Origin: Pseudolysobacter sp964466115
GTDB taxonomy: Bacteria; Pseudomonadota; Gammaproteobacteria; Xanthomonadales; Rhodanobacteraceae
Reading direction: 5' to 3'
Length of the DNA stretch: 31,502 bases
Assembly (NCBI GenBank): GCA_964466115.1
Contig: CAYXMH010000031.1
Coordinates: 1 to 31,502, forward strand
The translations under genes were made by a program, and so were the position numbers. Of this stretch, positions 1 through 6,409 are shown piece by piece. Numbering within the stretch: position 1 is the first letter of the stretch; every line of letters starts with the position of its first letter. The notes under the pieces were generated by a model. That model was given only the letters and a program-made list of their open reading frames with translations, made no database searches and was not told the origin of the DNA.

Positions 1-2
1 GC

Positions 3-752
3 TGGCTGTCGAAGGATCCGATTGGGGAGCTGGGGGGTGTTAATTTGTATGCGTACGCGAACAACAATGCAATTAATATCATTGATTCATCCGGACTGGT
101 GGGGGATGGGTGGTCTAACTGGTGGGAAGCAAGTTGGTTGAGAGCCGCAGTAAGTGGGGAACTGTGGAATAGTTTCAGGGCTTTAACCACACCATTACCT
201 TTGCAGGATGATTGTCGCGGACTTCTGGAGGATTTGCGACGCACCATCGATCAACGCGATGCAAACCTGGTGGATGCCTCCATAAGGGAGCCCAGCGAAA
301 ATGGGTTCAATGCTATTTCCGGGGCAATTCTTGCCATTTATACTGGTCGGATAGCCATGCTGCAACGACATTGGGAAGGGGGCCCCTGTGGCGGTGGTGG
401 GCCGTTCCCACGAAGCGATACCGGAGCGCAACTCGACGATATGCTGTCGCGTCCTCTCGCGCGTCCCCCATTAGTTCCTAGGCGTCCGGGTACCGGCGCT
501 ACAGGCCTGGATATCGATATGGACACCCTGGAAATGCTGGACAACATTGCAACGGCGGGCGCCGTCGCCGCGTTGCTGGGGACTATGGTTTTGCGAGTGA
601 TAGCACCCCCTGTTGGGGCTGCCGCCGGCGCTGCTACAGCGGCAACGACCGCGCGCGCTGTCAGTGGCGTGTATGCGATCGCGGCAAATGCCAGTCGAAT
701 TGCCGCGGGGTTCGCTCTCGTTGCGGGTTATTTTTCTTCCGATTCGGATTAA
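3..752 (+). CDS. Rhs-repeat protein, C-terminal end (5' truncated by window edge)
   Basis: The frame is open from the left edge, so the TTG at 45 is only an internal codon. The first residues hold a classic end-of-Rhs-core signature (DPIGELGGVNLYAYANNN, then DSSGL); in Rhs proteins this marks the junction between the beta-cocoon shell and a variable tip. About 215 residues of tip follow. The first half is Trp- and Cys-containing and rich in polar residues. The second half is Ala/Gly-rich and hydrophobic (ATAGAVAALLGTMVLRVIAP, then VGAAAGAATAATTARAVSG and a last hydrophobic stretch), ending SSDSD. I recognise no nuclease, deaminase or ADP-ribosyltransferase motif, and a membrane-acting tip is only a guess. 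Base use changes from G-ending codons in the core to mixed codons in the tip, typical of exchanged tips. No immunity-like ORF lies between the stop and rpsF. Confidence 0.85.
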   Translation, partial: WLSKDPIGELGGVNLYAYANNNAINIIDSSGLVGDGWSNWWEASWLRAAVSGELWNSFRALTTPLPLQDDCRGLLEDLRRTIDQRDANLVDASIREPSENGFNAISGAILAIYTGRIAMLQRHWEGGPCGGGGPFPRSDTGAQLDDMLSRPLARPPLVPRRPGTGATGLDIDMDTLEMLDNIATAGAVAALLGTMVLRVIAPPVGAAAGAATAATTARAVSGVYAIAANASRIAAGFALVAGYFSSDSD

Positions 753-758
753 GATGCA

Positions 759-787
759 TTGGGAAATGAAAAATTTTCTAATATAAT
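759..787 (+). promoter_or_regulatory. Sigma70-type promoter of the rpsF operon
   Basis: A TTGGGA -35 box (759-764), a 17-base spacer and a perfect TATAAT -10 box (782-787) sit just after the Rhs stop codon. The predicted start near 794 gives a leader of about 175 bases before rpsF, beginning with the hairpin at 806-840. Confidence 0.75.
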
Positions 788-805
788 CAATGTATTATTA
801 AGTTT

Positions 806-840
806 CCGAGGCGCTGTCGGCTGAATGCTCCGGCACTCGG
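806..840 (+). promoter_or_regulatory. Bulged hairpin in the rpsF leader (candidate autoregulatory element)
   Basis: CCGAG (806-810) pairs with CTCGG (836-840) and TGTCGG (815-820) pairs with CCGGCA (830-835, one G-U). This leaves a one-sided GCGC bulge and a 9-base loop. No T-run follows, so it is not a terminator. Leaders of rpsF operons in many bacteria carry a structure bound by the S6:S18 complex. The position fits that role, but I cannot confirm the motif. Confidence 0.4.
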
Positions 841-969
841 TTATTTGCGTTGCTGGCTCGGGTGCATTACCATTCGCGCCCCTTCGCATCACGTGAAGGC
901 TTTGCCTCACCGCGCGGCGGGAGGCTGTCAGGGTGGATTTTCCGCCTTGATATCCATAAAGGAGTCAAC

Positions 970-1374
970 ATGCGTCACTACGAGATCGTGTTTCTGGTCC
1001 ACCCTGACCAGAGCGAGCAGGTGCCCGCAATGATCGAGCGTTATAAAACGCTGATCGAAGCCGACAAAGGTGCGGTGCATCGCTTGGAAGATTGGGGCCG
1101 CCGTCAACTGGCTTACCCCATCAATAACCTGGCCAAAGCGCACTACATCATGATGAATGTGGAGTGCACGCAGCCGGTGTTGAATGAACTGGTTACGGGT
1201 TTCCGCTTCAACGATGCGGTCCTGCGTCATTTGATCATCAGCCGCGATGGCGCCGATATCGAGCCTTCCTTCATTCTAAAGAGCAAGGATGAGAAATCGG
1301 ATCGCCGGCGTCGCGATGACGACGGCTTCGGTGGTTTTGGCGATTACGACGATATGCGTCCGCCAACCGAATAA
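970..1374 (+). CDS. rpsF: 30S ribosomal protein S6
   Basis: The product is 134 aa and starts MRHYEIVFLVHPDQSEQVP, the typical S6 N-terminus, followed by YKTLIEADKGAVHRLEDWGRRQLAYPI. S6 binds 16S rRNA in the platform of the small subunit together with S18, encoded next. The ATG at 970 is chosen over upstream in-frame starts because AAAGGAG precedes it at proper spacing and the family begins here. The C-terminal tail is acidic and Arg/Gly-rich (DRRRRDDDGFGG), as in other proteobacterial S6 proteins that end in a Glu- or Asp-rich tail. It is the first gene of the rpsF-rpsR-rplI operon. priB, often found next in enteric relatives, is absent. Confidence 0.97.
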   Translation: MRHYEIVFLVHPDQSEQVPAMIERYKTLIEADKGAVHRLEDWGRRQLAYPINNLAKAHYIMMNVECTQPVLNELVTGFRFNDAVLRHLIISRDGADIEPSFILKSKDEKSDRRRRDDDGFGGFGDYDDMRPPTE

Positions 1375-1407
1375 TGACCCGCATCGTATAAGTTTTAGGA
1401 GACCCCT

Positions 1408-1632
1408 ATGTCAAAGTTTTTCCGTCGTAAAAAGTTTTGCCGTTTTACCGCCGAAGACGTGGTTGAAATCGATTACAAAGATCTCAACACCTTGCGTCAA
1501 TACGTCAGCGAAACCGGCAAGATCGTACCAAGCCGCATCACCGGCACCAAAGCCCGCTATCAACGCCAGCTTTCAACCGCGATCAAGCGCGCGCGGTTTT
1601 TGGCGTTGTTGCCGTATTGCGATAATCATTAA
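1408..1632 (+). CDS. rpsR: 30S ribosomal protein S18
   Basis: The product is 74 aa, the normal length for bacterial S18. It starts MSKFFRRKKFCRFTAEDVVE and contains the conserved IDYKDLNTLRQYV and RITGTKARYQRQL segments that contact 16S rRNA and S6. The stop is followed by 111 bases before rplI. A TAGGAG ribosome binding site precedes the ATG. It is co-transcribed with rpsF, only 33 bases downstream, a gap too short for priB. Confidence 0.97.
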   Translation: MSKFFRRKKFCRFTAEDVVEIDYKDLNTLRQYVSETGKIVPSRITGTKARYQRQLSTAIKRARFLALLPYCDNH

Positions 1633-1706
1633 TTTTCCGAAACCTTATGTAGGGTGAGCCGGCTAAGGTTCGCCTTGCGAAGATAACCGTTCGGACAGCA
1701 TCTGCT

Positions 1707-1724
1707 GCACCGGTTTTCCGGTGC
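1707..1724 (+). other. Perfect stem-loop between rpsR and rplI
   Basis: GCACCGG, a TTTT loop and CCGGTGC form a perfect 7-bp hairpin ending 20 bases before the rplI start codon, just upstream of its TTGGAG ribosome binding site. There is no T-run, so it is not an intrinsic terminator. A role in mRNA processing or in setting the rplI dose is possible but unproven. Confidence 0.45.
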
Positions 1725-1743
1725 TAACGAATTGGAGAAAAAT

Positions 1744-2193
1744 ATGCAACTTGTTCTTTTGCAAAAAGTGAAAAACCTGGGAAACCTTGGCGACAAAGTC
1801 AACGTTAAGCCGGGATACGGCCGCAACTATTTGGTGCCTCAAGGCAAAGCGGCGCCGGCTACCGCTACCAATCTCGCTGAATTTGAAAAGCGCCGCGCGG
1901 AATACGAAGCAAAGGCCAATCAATATCTCAGCGGCGCCGAAGCACGTAAGGCAGCGCTTGAAAATGTCACCGTCACCGTCAATGCCAATGCCAGCCCTGA
2001 AGGCAAATTGTTCGGTTCGGTTGGACCGCGTGATATCGCCGAGGCGTTCAGCGCAGCGGGGCACCCGCTCAATAAGAGCGAAGTGGTCATGGGTGAAGGC
2101 CCGATTCGCCATATTGGCGAGTTTGAGGTGCATATCACCTTGCATGCCGACGTGCATACGACGGTTAAGGTGATGGTTGTATCAGCGGATTAG
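1744..2193 (+). CDS. rplI: 50S ribosomal protein L9
   Basis: The product is 149 aa, the usual L9 length. The N-terminal domain reads MQLVLLQKVKNLGNLGDKVN followed by VKPGYGRNYLVPQGKA, the family signature. A long charged helix follows (EFEKRRAEYEAKANQ), then the C-terminal domain ending in VKVMVVSAD. The ATG at 1744 is taken rather than the TTG at 1732 because L9 starts MQ(V/L)ILL and the TTGGAG at 1732 is its ribosome binding site. It is the last gene of the rpsF operon, with a terminator 29 bases after the stop. L9 binds 23S rRNA at the base of the L1 stalk and helps keep the reading frame. Confidence 0.97.
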   Translation: MQLVLLQKVKNLGNLGDKVNVKPGYGRNYLVPQGKAAPATATNLAEFEKRRAEYEAKANQYLSGAEARKAALENVTVTVNANASPEGKLFGSVGPRDIAEAFSAAGHPLNKSEVVMGEGPIRHIGEFEVHITLHADVHTTVKVMVVSAD

Positions 2194-2221
2194 AACCACT
2201 CTAATCACAGAAAAGCATGTA

Positions 2222-2248
2222 ACGGGCGCTTCAGGCGCCCGTTTTTTT
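2222..2248 (+). terminator. Rho-independent terminator of the rpsF-rpsR-rplI operon
   Basis: ACGGGCGC, loop TTCAG and GCGCCCGT form a perfect 8-bp GC-rich stem followed directly by seven T residues. Confidence 0.92.
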
Positions 2249-2511
2249 GTGGTTGCTGGACAGTCTTATTTTAATTGCGGCAAAACTATCCGCTGTTTCA
2301 AAAGCGAAAACCGTTTCTTCTGCTTAAAACTGCCGCCGAAATCGCGTGCCTCAGTGGACGAAATTATTCATTGAACAGGTTATCCACAGAGTTATTCTCT
2401 CGGATTGAGACAGCAGTCTGCGTATGATGCCCTAAGCAAGGTTTGAAACCGCGCGAAAGGTTGTCGTGCTATTCAAGCATTGCGTTTTTTACTTATTGAG
2501 AATGATGTCTT
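2249..2511 (+). other. dnaB upstream region with a consensus DnaA box
   Basis: This 263-base stretch between the rplI terminator and dnaB holds no convincing gene. It contains a perfect TTATCCACA DnaA box at 2380-2388. A TATGAT hexamer at 2423-2428 could be a -10 box, but no good -35 stands at proper spacing. The dnaB start has only a weak purine stretch (GAGAATGATG) upstream. Confidence 0.45.
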
Positions 2512-3900
2512 ATGGCAGTGTTATCCGATCGCATTCCCACTTCGCGCATTGAAACGTTGCGTGTGCCCCCGCATTCCATCGATGCCGAACAAGCGGTGCT
2601 CGGCGGTTTGATGTTGGCACCGGAGGCGTGGGATAAAGTCGCTGATCGCCTGAATGAGGATGACTTCTATCGTAAGGATCATCGTCTGATTTATCGTGCG
2701 ATCAGCGAATTGTCGAACAAAGGCATGCCGTACGATGCGGTGACCTTGGGCGAGTGGTTCGAGGCCAACGGCATTGCTGAGCTTGTCAGTGGCGCGAGCT
2801 ACGTGATCCAACTGGCCAATACCACGCCGAGCGCGGCGAATATCGTGGCTTATGCGGATATCGTGCGCGAGAAATCGGTGTTGCGGCAATTGATCGATGC
2901 CGGTACTGAAATCGCCAGCGATGGTTTCCAGCCGGAGGGCCGTGCGACTCAGGAGATCCTTGAATCGGCCGAACAACGCGTGTTCCGCATTGCCGAGGCC
3001 GGTGCGCGCGGCCGCCAAGGCTTCGTATCGATGCGCTCCGCGGTGAAAGACGCGTTCAAGATTCTGCACCAGCGTTATGAAAGTGGCGGTAAGGTTACCG
3101 GCATTCCAACCGGCTTCAACGATTTCGACGAGCTGACTGCCGGATTACAGCCAGCAGATTTGATTATTGTCGCTGCGCGTCCGGCGATGGGTAAAACCGC
3201 ATTGGCGTTAAATATGGCCGAATACGCCGCGTTAAAAACAAAAAAGGCGGTTGCGGTATTTTCGATGGAAATGTCGGCTTCGCAGTTGGCATTTCGTTTG
3301 ATTTCATCGCTAGGGCGCATCAATCAACAGCATTTACGCACCGGGGATTTGCAGGAAGAAGAATGGCCGCGTGTCACCTCCGCCATTACGTTGTTGTCGG
3401 AGGCAAAAATATTTATCGACGACACGCCGGCACTTTCGCCGAGCGAACTGCGCGCGCGCGCGCGGCGTTTAAAACGCGAACACGATTTGGGTTTGATCGT
3501 CATCGATTACCTGCAATTGATGCAGGTGCCCGGCAACAAGGAAAACCGCGCCACCGAAATCTCCGAAATTTCACGCGGCTTAAAAGCATTGGCCAAGGAA
3601 TTGAATATTCCGGTGGTGGCTTTGTCGCAGCTCAACCGTTCGTTGGAAAGCCGCACCGATAAACGGCCATTGATGGCGGATCTGCGCGAATCCGGCGCGA
3701 TTGAACAAGACGCCGACGTGATCGTGTTTATTTACCGCGATGAGTATTACAACCAAGATTCAACCGAAAAAGGCGTCGCCGAAATCATTATCGGCAAGCA
3801 ACGTAACGGCCCGACCGGTACGGTGCGCTTAACGTTCTTGGGGCAATTCACCAAGTTCGAGAATTACGCCAGCGATTCGTACGCGGGGAGTTACGAGTGA
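2512..3900 (+). CDS. dnaB: Replicative DNA helicase DnaB
   Basis: The product is 462 aa, close to the E. coli length. The N-terminal domain begins near residue 17 with LRVPPHSIDAEQAVLGGLML, the part that contacts primase. The RecA-like ATPase domain has Walker A AARPAMGKT (221-229, Lys228) and Walker B in LIVIDYLQLM (Asp332), followed by ALSQLNRSLE and the arginine-finger region ESGAIEQDADVIVFIYRDE. The C-terminus keeps KQRNGPTGTVRLTF. DnaB is the hexameric 5'-3' helicase at the replication fork. It shares a 4-base GTGA overlap with alr, so the two are probably translationally coupled. No intein interrupts the ATPase motifs, a common insertion site in dnaB. Confidence 0.97.
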   Translation: MAVLSDRIPTSRIETLRVPPHSIDAEQAVLGGLMLAPEAWDKVADRLNEDDFYRKDHRLIYRAISELSNKGMPYDAVTLGEWFEANGIAELVSGASYVIQLANTTPSAANIVAYADIVREKSVLRQLIDAGTEIASDGFQPEGRATQEILESAEQRVFRIAEAGARGRQGFVSMRSAVKDAFKILHQRYESGGKVTGIPTGFNDFDELTAGLQPADLIIVAARPAMGKTALALNMAEYAALKTKKAVAVFSMEMSASQLAFRLISSLGRINQQHLRTGDLQEEEWPRVTSAITLLSEAKIFIDDTPALSPSELRARARRLKREHDLGLIVIDYLQLMQVPGNKENRATEISEISRGLKALAKELNIPVVALSQLNRSLESRTDKRPLMADLRESGAIEQDADVIVFIYRDEYYNQDSTEKGVAEIIIGKQRNGPTGTVRLTFLGQFTKFENYASDSYAGSYE

Positions 3901-4979
3901 GCCGTGCGGCATTCGCGACGATTCATCTTGCGAGTCTTAAACACAATCTCAAACGCATTCGCGAATTGGCGCCGCGCTCGAAAGTCATGGCCGTGGTTAA
4001 GGCCGATGGCTACGGCCATGGCCTGGAGCGCGTGGCGCGCGCCTTAACCGATGCCGATGCGTTTGGCGTGGCCGCGATTGCCGACGGTTTGCGGTTGCGT
4101 GCCGCAGGGCACAAACAGCGCATTGTCGTGTTATCCGGTCCGGATGAACCGGCCGATTTGGCCGAGCTGCGTCGGCTTGATCTTGATGCAGTGATTCATC
4201 ATGACAGTCAATTGGCATGGTTGGAGTCCGATCGCGACACGCGCCCGATTCGCGTATGGCTGAAACTCGATACCGGAATGCACCGACTGGGATTTGCCGC
4301 GCAGCGCGCCGCGGAGATTTACGCGCGACTCAATGTGCTGCCAGCTCTGCGCGACTCAATCACGCTGATGACGCACTTTGCCGCATCCGATGAATTCGAT
4401 AACGGGTTCACCGCGCAACAAGCCGCCTGCTTCGAAAAAAGTATCGCCGCTATCGCACGCGAGCGGTCATTGGCCAATTCGGCAGCGGTGCTTGGATGGC
4501 CGCAAACGCAGGGTGATTGGGTGCGCGTAGGCGGGCTGCTTTACGGCTTGTCGGTGGTGGATGGAAAATCCGGCGTCGACTTTGGGTTCAAACCGGCGAT
4601 GACATTATCCACAAAATTGATCGCGATCAATCGTATAAAAAAAGATGAGCGGGTCGGGTATGCGTCAACTTGGCAGTGCCCGCAGGACATGGATATCGGC
4701 GTGGCCGCCATCGGCTACGGTGACGGCTATCCGCGCAGCGCCGTTTCCGGCACACCGGTGTTGGTGAATGATGGGCGCGCCGCCATCGTCGGCCGCGTAT
4801 CGATGGATTTGATCACGATCGATTTACGCGCGGTGCCGGGCGCACGCGTGGGTGATCCGGTGGTCTTATGGGGACAAGGCTTACCGATTGAGGAAATTGC
4901 CGGCTGTGCTGGAACCATTTCGTATGATCTGGCGTGTGGCATGACCAAACGCGTATTGTTCGTCGAAAACAATGGCTGA
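3897..4979 (+). CDS. alr: Alanine racemase
   Basis: The product is 360 aa with a GTG start inside the dnaB stop (GTGA). The PLP-binding lysine is Lys35 in VMAVVKADGYGHG, and the second catalytic base is Tyr255 in ERVGYASTW. The phosphate-binding region contains SLANSAAVLG (191-200), and IGYGDGYPR (272-280) lies in the C-terminal beta domain. The enzyme interconverts L- and D-alanine and supplies D-Ala for peptidoglycan in the cytoplasm. A small oddity is WVRVGGLLYG where most relatives have RPG(I/L)xLYG. Order dnaB-alr-radA is common in gammaproteobacteria. The last bases overlap an alternative radA start. Confidence 0.96.
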   Translation: MSRAAFATIHLASLKHNLKRIRELAPRSKVMAVVKADGYGHGLERVARALTDADAFGVAAIADGLRLRAAGHKQRIVVLSGPDEPADLAELRRLDLDAVIHHDSQLAWLESDRDTRPIRVWLKLDTGMHRLGFAAQRAAEIYARLNVLPALRDSITLMTHFAASDEFDNGFTAQQAACFEKSIAAIARERSLANSAAVLGWPQTQGDWVRVGGLLYGLSVVDGKSGVDFGFKPAMTLSTKLIAINRIKKDERVGYASTWQCPQDMDIGVAAIGYGDGYPRSAVSGTPVLVNDGRAAIVGRVSMDLITIDLRAVPGARVGDPVVLWGQGLPIEEIAGCAGTISYDLACGMTKRVLFVENNG

Positions 4980-4998
4980 CTCGAGCGCGAAGAAAACC

Positions 4999-6369
4999 AT
5001 GGCGAAAGCCAAGACTGCTTACGTGTGCAATCAATGCGGCGCCAACTTCAGCAAATGGGCCGGGCAATGCACGGAATGCGGTGCTTGGAATGCCTTAAGT
5101 GAGTTTGTCATTGAACCGGCTAAAGCGGGCGCGGCGCGCTATTCCGGATACACCGGGTCGGCGTTGGCACCGAGCATCACTGCATTGGCACAGGTGGCGC
5201 AAGGTATCGAAGCACGTACATCGATCGGTATTGGCGAGCTTGATCGAGTATTGGGCGGGGGATTGGTTGATGGCTCGGTGGTATTGATCGGTGGTGATCC
5301 TGGTATTGGTAAATCCACGCTGCTGTTGCAGATGTTGGGCGCTTTGGGTGAACGGGTCCGCGGCTTATATATAACCGGAGAAGAGTCGTTAAGCCAAATT
5401 GCCGCGCGGGCGCAACGCTTAAGTTTGCCGATCGAGCATTTGCGCTGCGTCACCGAAACCTGCGTTGAGAAAATCATCGGCTTTATCGTCGAAGACAAAC
5501 CGCAGCTGGTGGTCATCGATTCGATCCAAACCATTTGGACCGAGCTGATCCAAGCTGCACCAGGCTCGGTCAGTCAGGTGCGCGAATCGGCGGCGCGTTT
5601 GGTGCGTTGTGCGAAAGAAACCGGCACCAGTGTGTTCTTGGTGGGTCATGTCACGAAGGAGGGCGGCATCGCTGGTCCGCGTGTGCTTGAACATATGGTT
5701 GATGCGGTTTTGTATTTTGAAGGTGAGTCGGGCAGCCGTTTCCGCGTATTGCGCGCGTTTAAGAACCGCTTTGGCGCGGTTAACGAGCTTGGCGTGTTTG
5801 CGATGTCGGATCGGGGATTGCGCGAAGTGCCGAACCCATCGGCAATTTTTTTATCCACCCACGCCATCGCAGCGCCTGGTAGTGCCGTGATGGTGACGCG
5901 CGAGGGTACGCGTCCGCTCTTGGTCGAGGTGCAGGCTTTGGTCGATCAATCGTCGTTGGGAAATCCACGCCGCGTCGCCTTGGGGTTTGAACAAAATCGA
6001 CTGGCGATGTTATTGGCCGTATTGCACCGCCATGGCGGTGCGGCGGTTTACGATCAAGACGTGTACTTGAACGTGGTTGGCGGCATTCGCGTCGAGGAAA
6101 CGGCCGCCGACTTGCCGGTGCTGCTGGCGGTGCTGTCCAGTTTTCGTGATCGGGCGCTACCCGAAAAATTGGTTGCGTTTGGTGAAGTGGGTCTGTCCGG
6201 TGAAATCCGCCCGGTGCCCAACGGTGAAGAGCGCTTGCGCGAAGCGGCAACGCACGGATTTACCAAAGCGATCGTGCCCAAAGCAAACGCACCGAAGAGT
6301 GCACGATTGGGTGATATGGAAATCATCGCGGTGGATCGTTTAAGCGAAGCGCTGTCGGCAAGCCGTTAA
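4999..6369 (+). CDS. radA: DNA repair protein RadA (branch-migration ATPase)
   Basis: From ATG 4999 the product is 456 aa. A C4 zinc finger is at the N-terminus (Cys10, Cys13, Cys24, Cys27). It is followed by a RecA-like core with Walker A GGDPGIGKST (98-107), the RadA-specific KNRFG motif (255-259) and a Lon-protease-like C-terminal domain (SSLGNPRRVALG, then FGEVGLSGEIRPV). RadA drives branch migration and processing of recombination intermediates. I chose 4999 because MAKAKTAYVCNQCG matches the start of known RadA proteins and GAAG precedes it. ATG 4972, overlapping the alr stop, is the alternative and adds nine residues. It is the last gene of the dnaB-alr-radA group. Confidence 0.95.
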   Translation: MAKAKTAYVCNQCGANFSKWAGQCTECGAWNALSEFVIEPAKAGAARYSGYTGSALAPSITALAQVAQGIEARTSIGIGELDRVLGGGLVDGSVVLIGGDPGIGKSTLLLQMLGALGERVRGLYITGEESLSQIAARAQRLSLPIEHLRCVTETCVEKIIGFIVEDKPQLVVIDSIQTIWTELIQAAPGSVSQVRESAARLVRCAKETGTSVFLVGHVTKEGGIAGPRVLEHMVDAVLYFEGESGSRFRVLRAFKNRFGAVNELGVFAMSDRGLREVPNPSAIFLSTHAIAAPGSAVMVTREGTRPLLVEVQALVDQSSLGNPRRVALGFEQNRLAMLLAVLHRHGGAAVYDQDVYLNVVGGIRVEETAADLPVLLAVLSSFRDRALPEKLVAFGEVGLSGEIRPVPNGEERLREAATHGFTKAIVPKANAPKSARLGDMEIIAVDRLSEALSASR

Positions 6370-6373
6370 ACGC

Positions 6374-6398
6374 AGCGGCAACCCAATGGATTGCCGCT
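6374..6398. terminator. Stem-loop between convergent radA and S8 peptidase genes
   Basis: AGCGGCAA (6374-6381) and TTGCCGCT (6391-6398) form a perfect 8-bp stem with a 9-base loop in the 40-base gap between the two convergent stop codons. Neither strand has a good T-run, so it may act as a weak bidirectional terminator or as a 3'-end stabiliser. Confidence 0.5.
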
Positions 6399-6409
6399 CC
6401 AGGTTCTAA

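Noticed and set aside
753..969. Search for an immunity gene after the Rhs tip
   Set aside because: The only open frame runs into rpsF as an N-terminal extension (from 850) and lacks a ribosome binding site; the region is explained by the rpsF promoter and leader.
4605..4613. Second TTATCCACA DnaA-box match
   Set aside because: It lies inside alr coding sequence, encoding part of MTLSTKL, and is probably chance.
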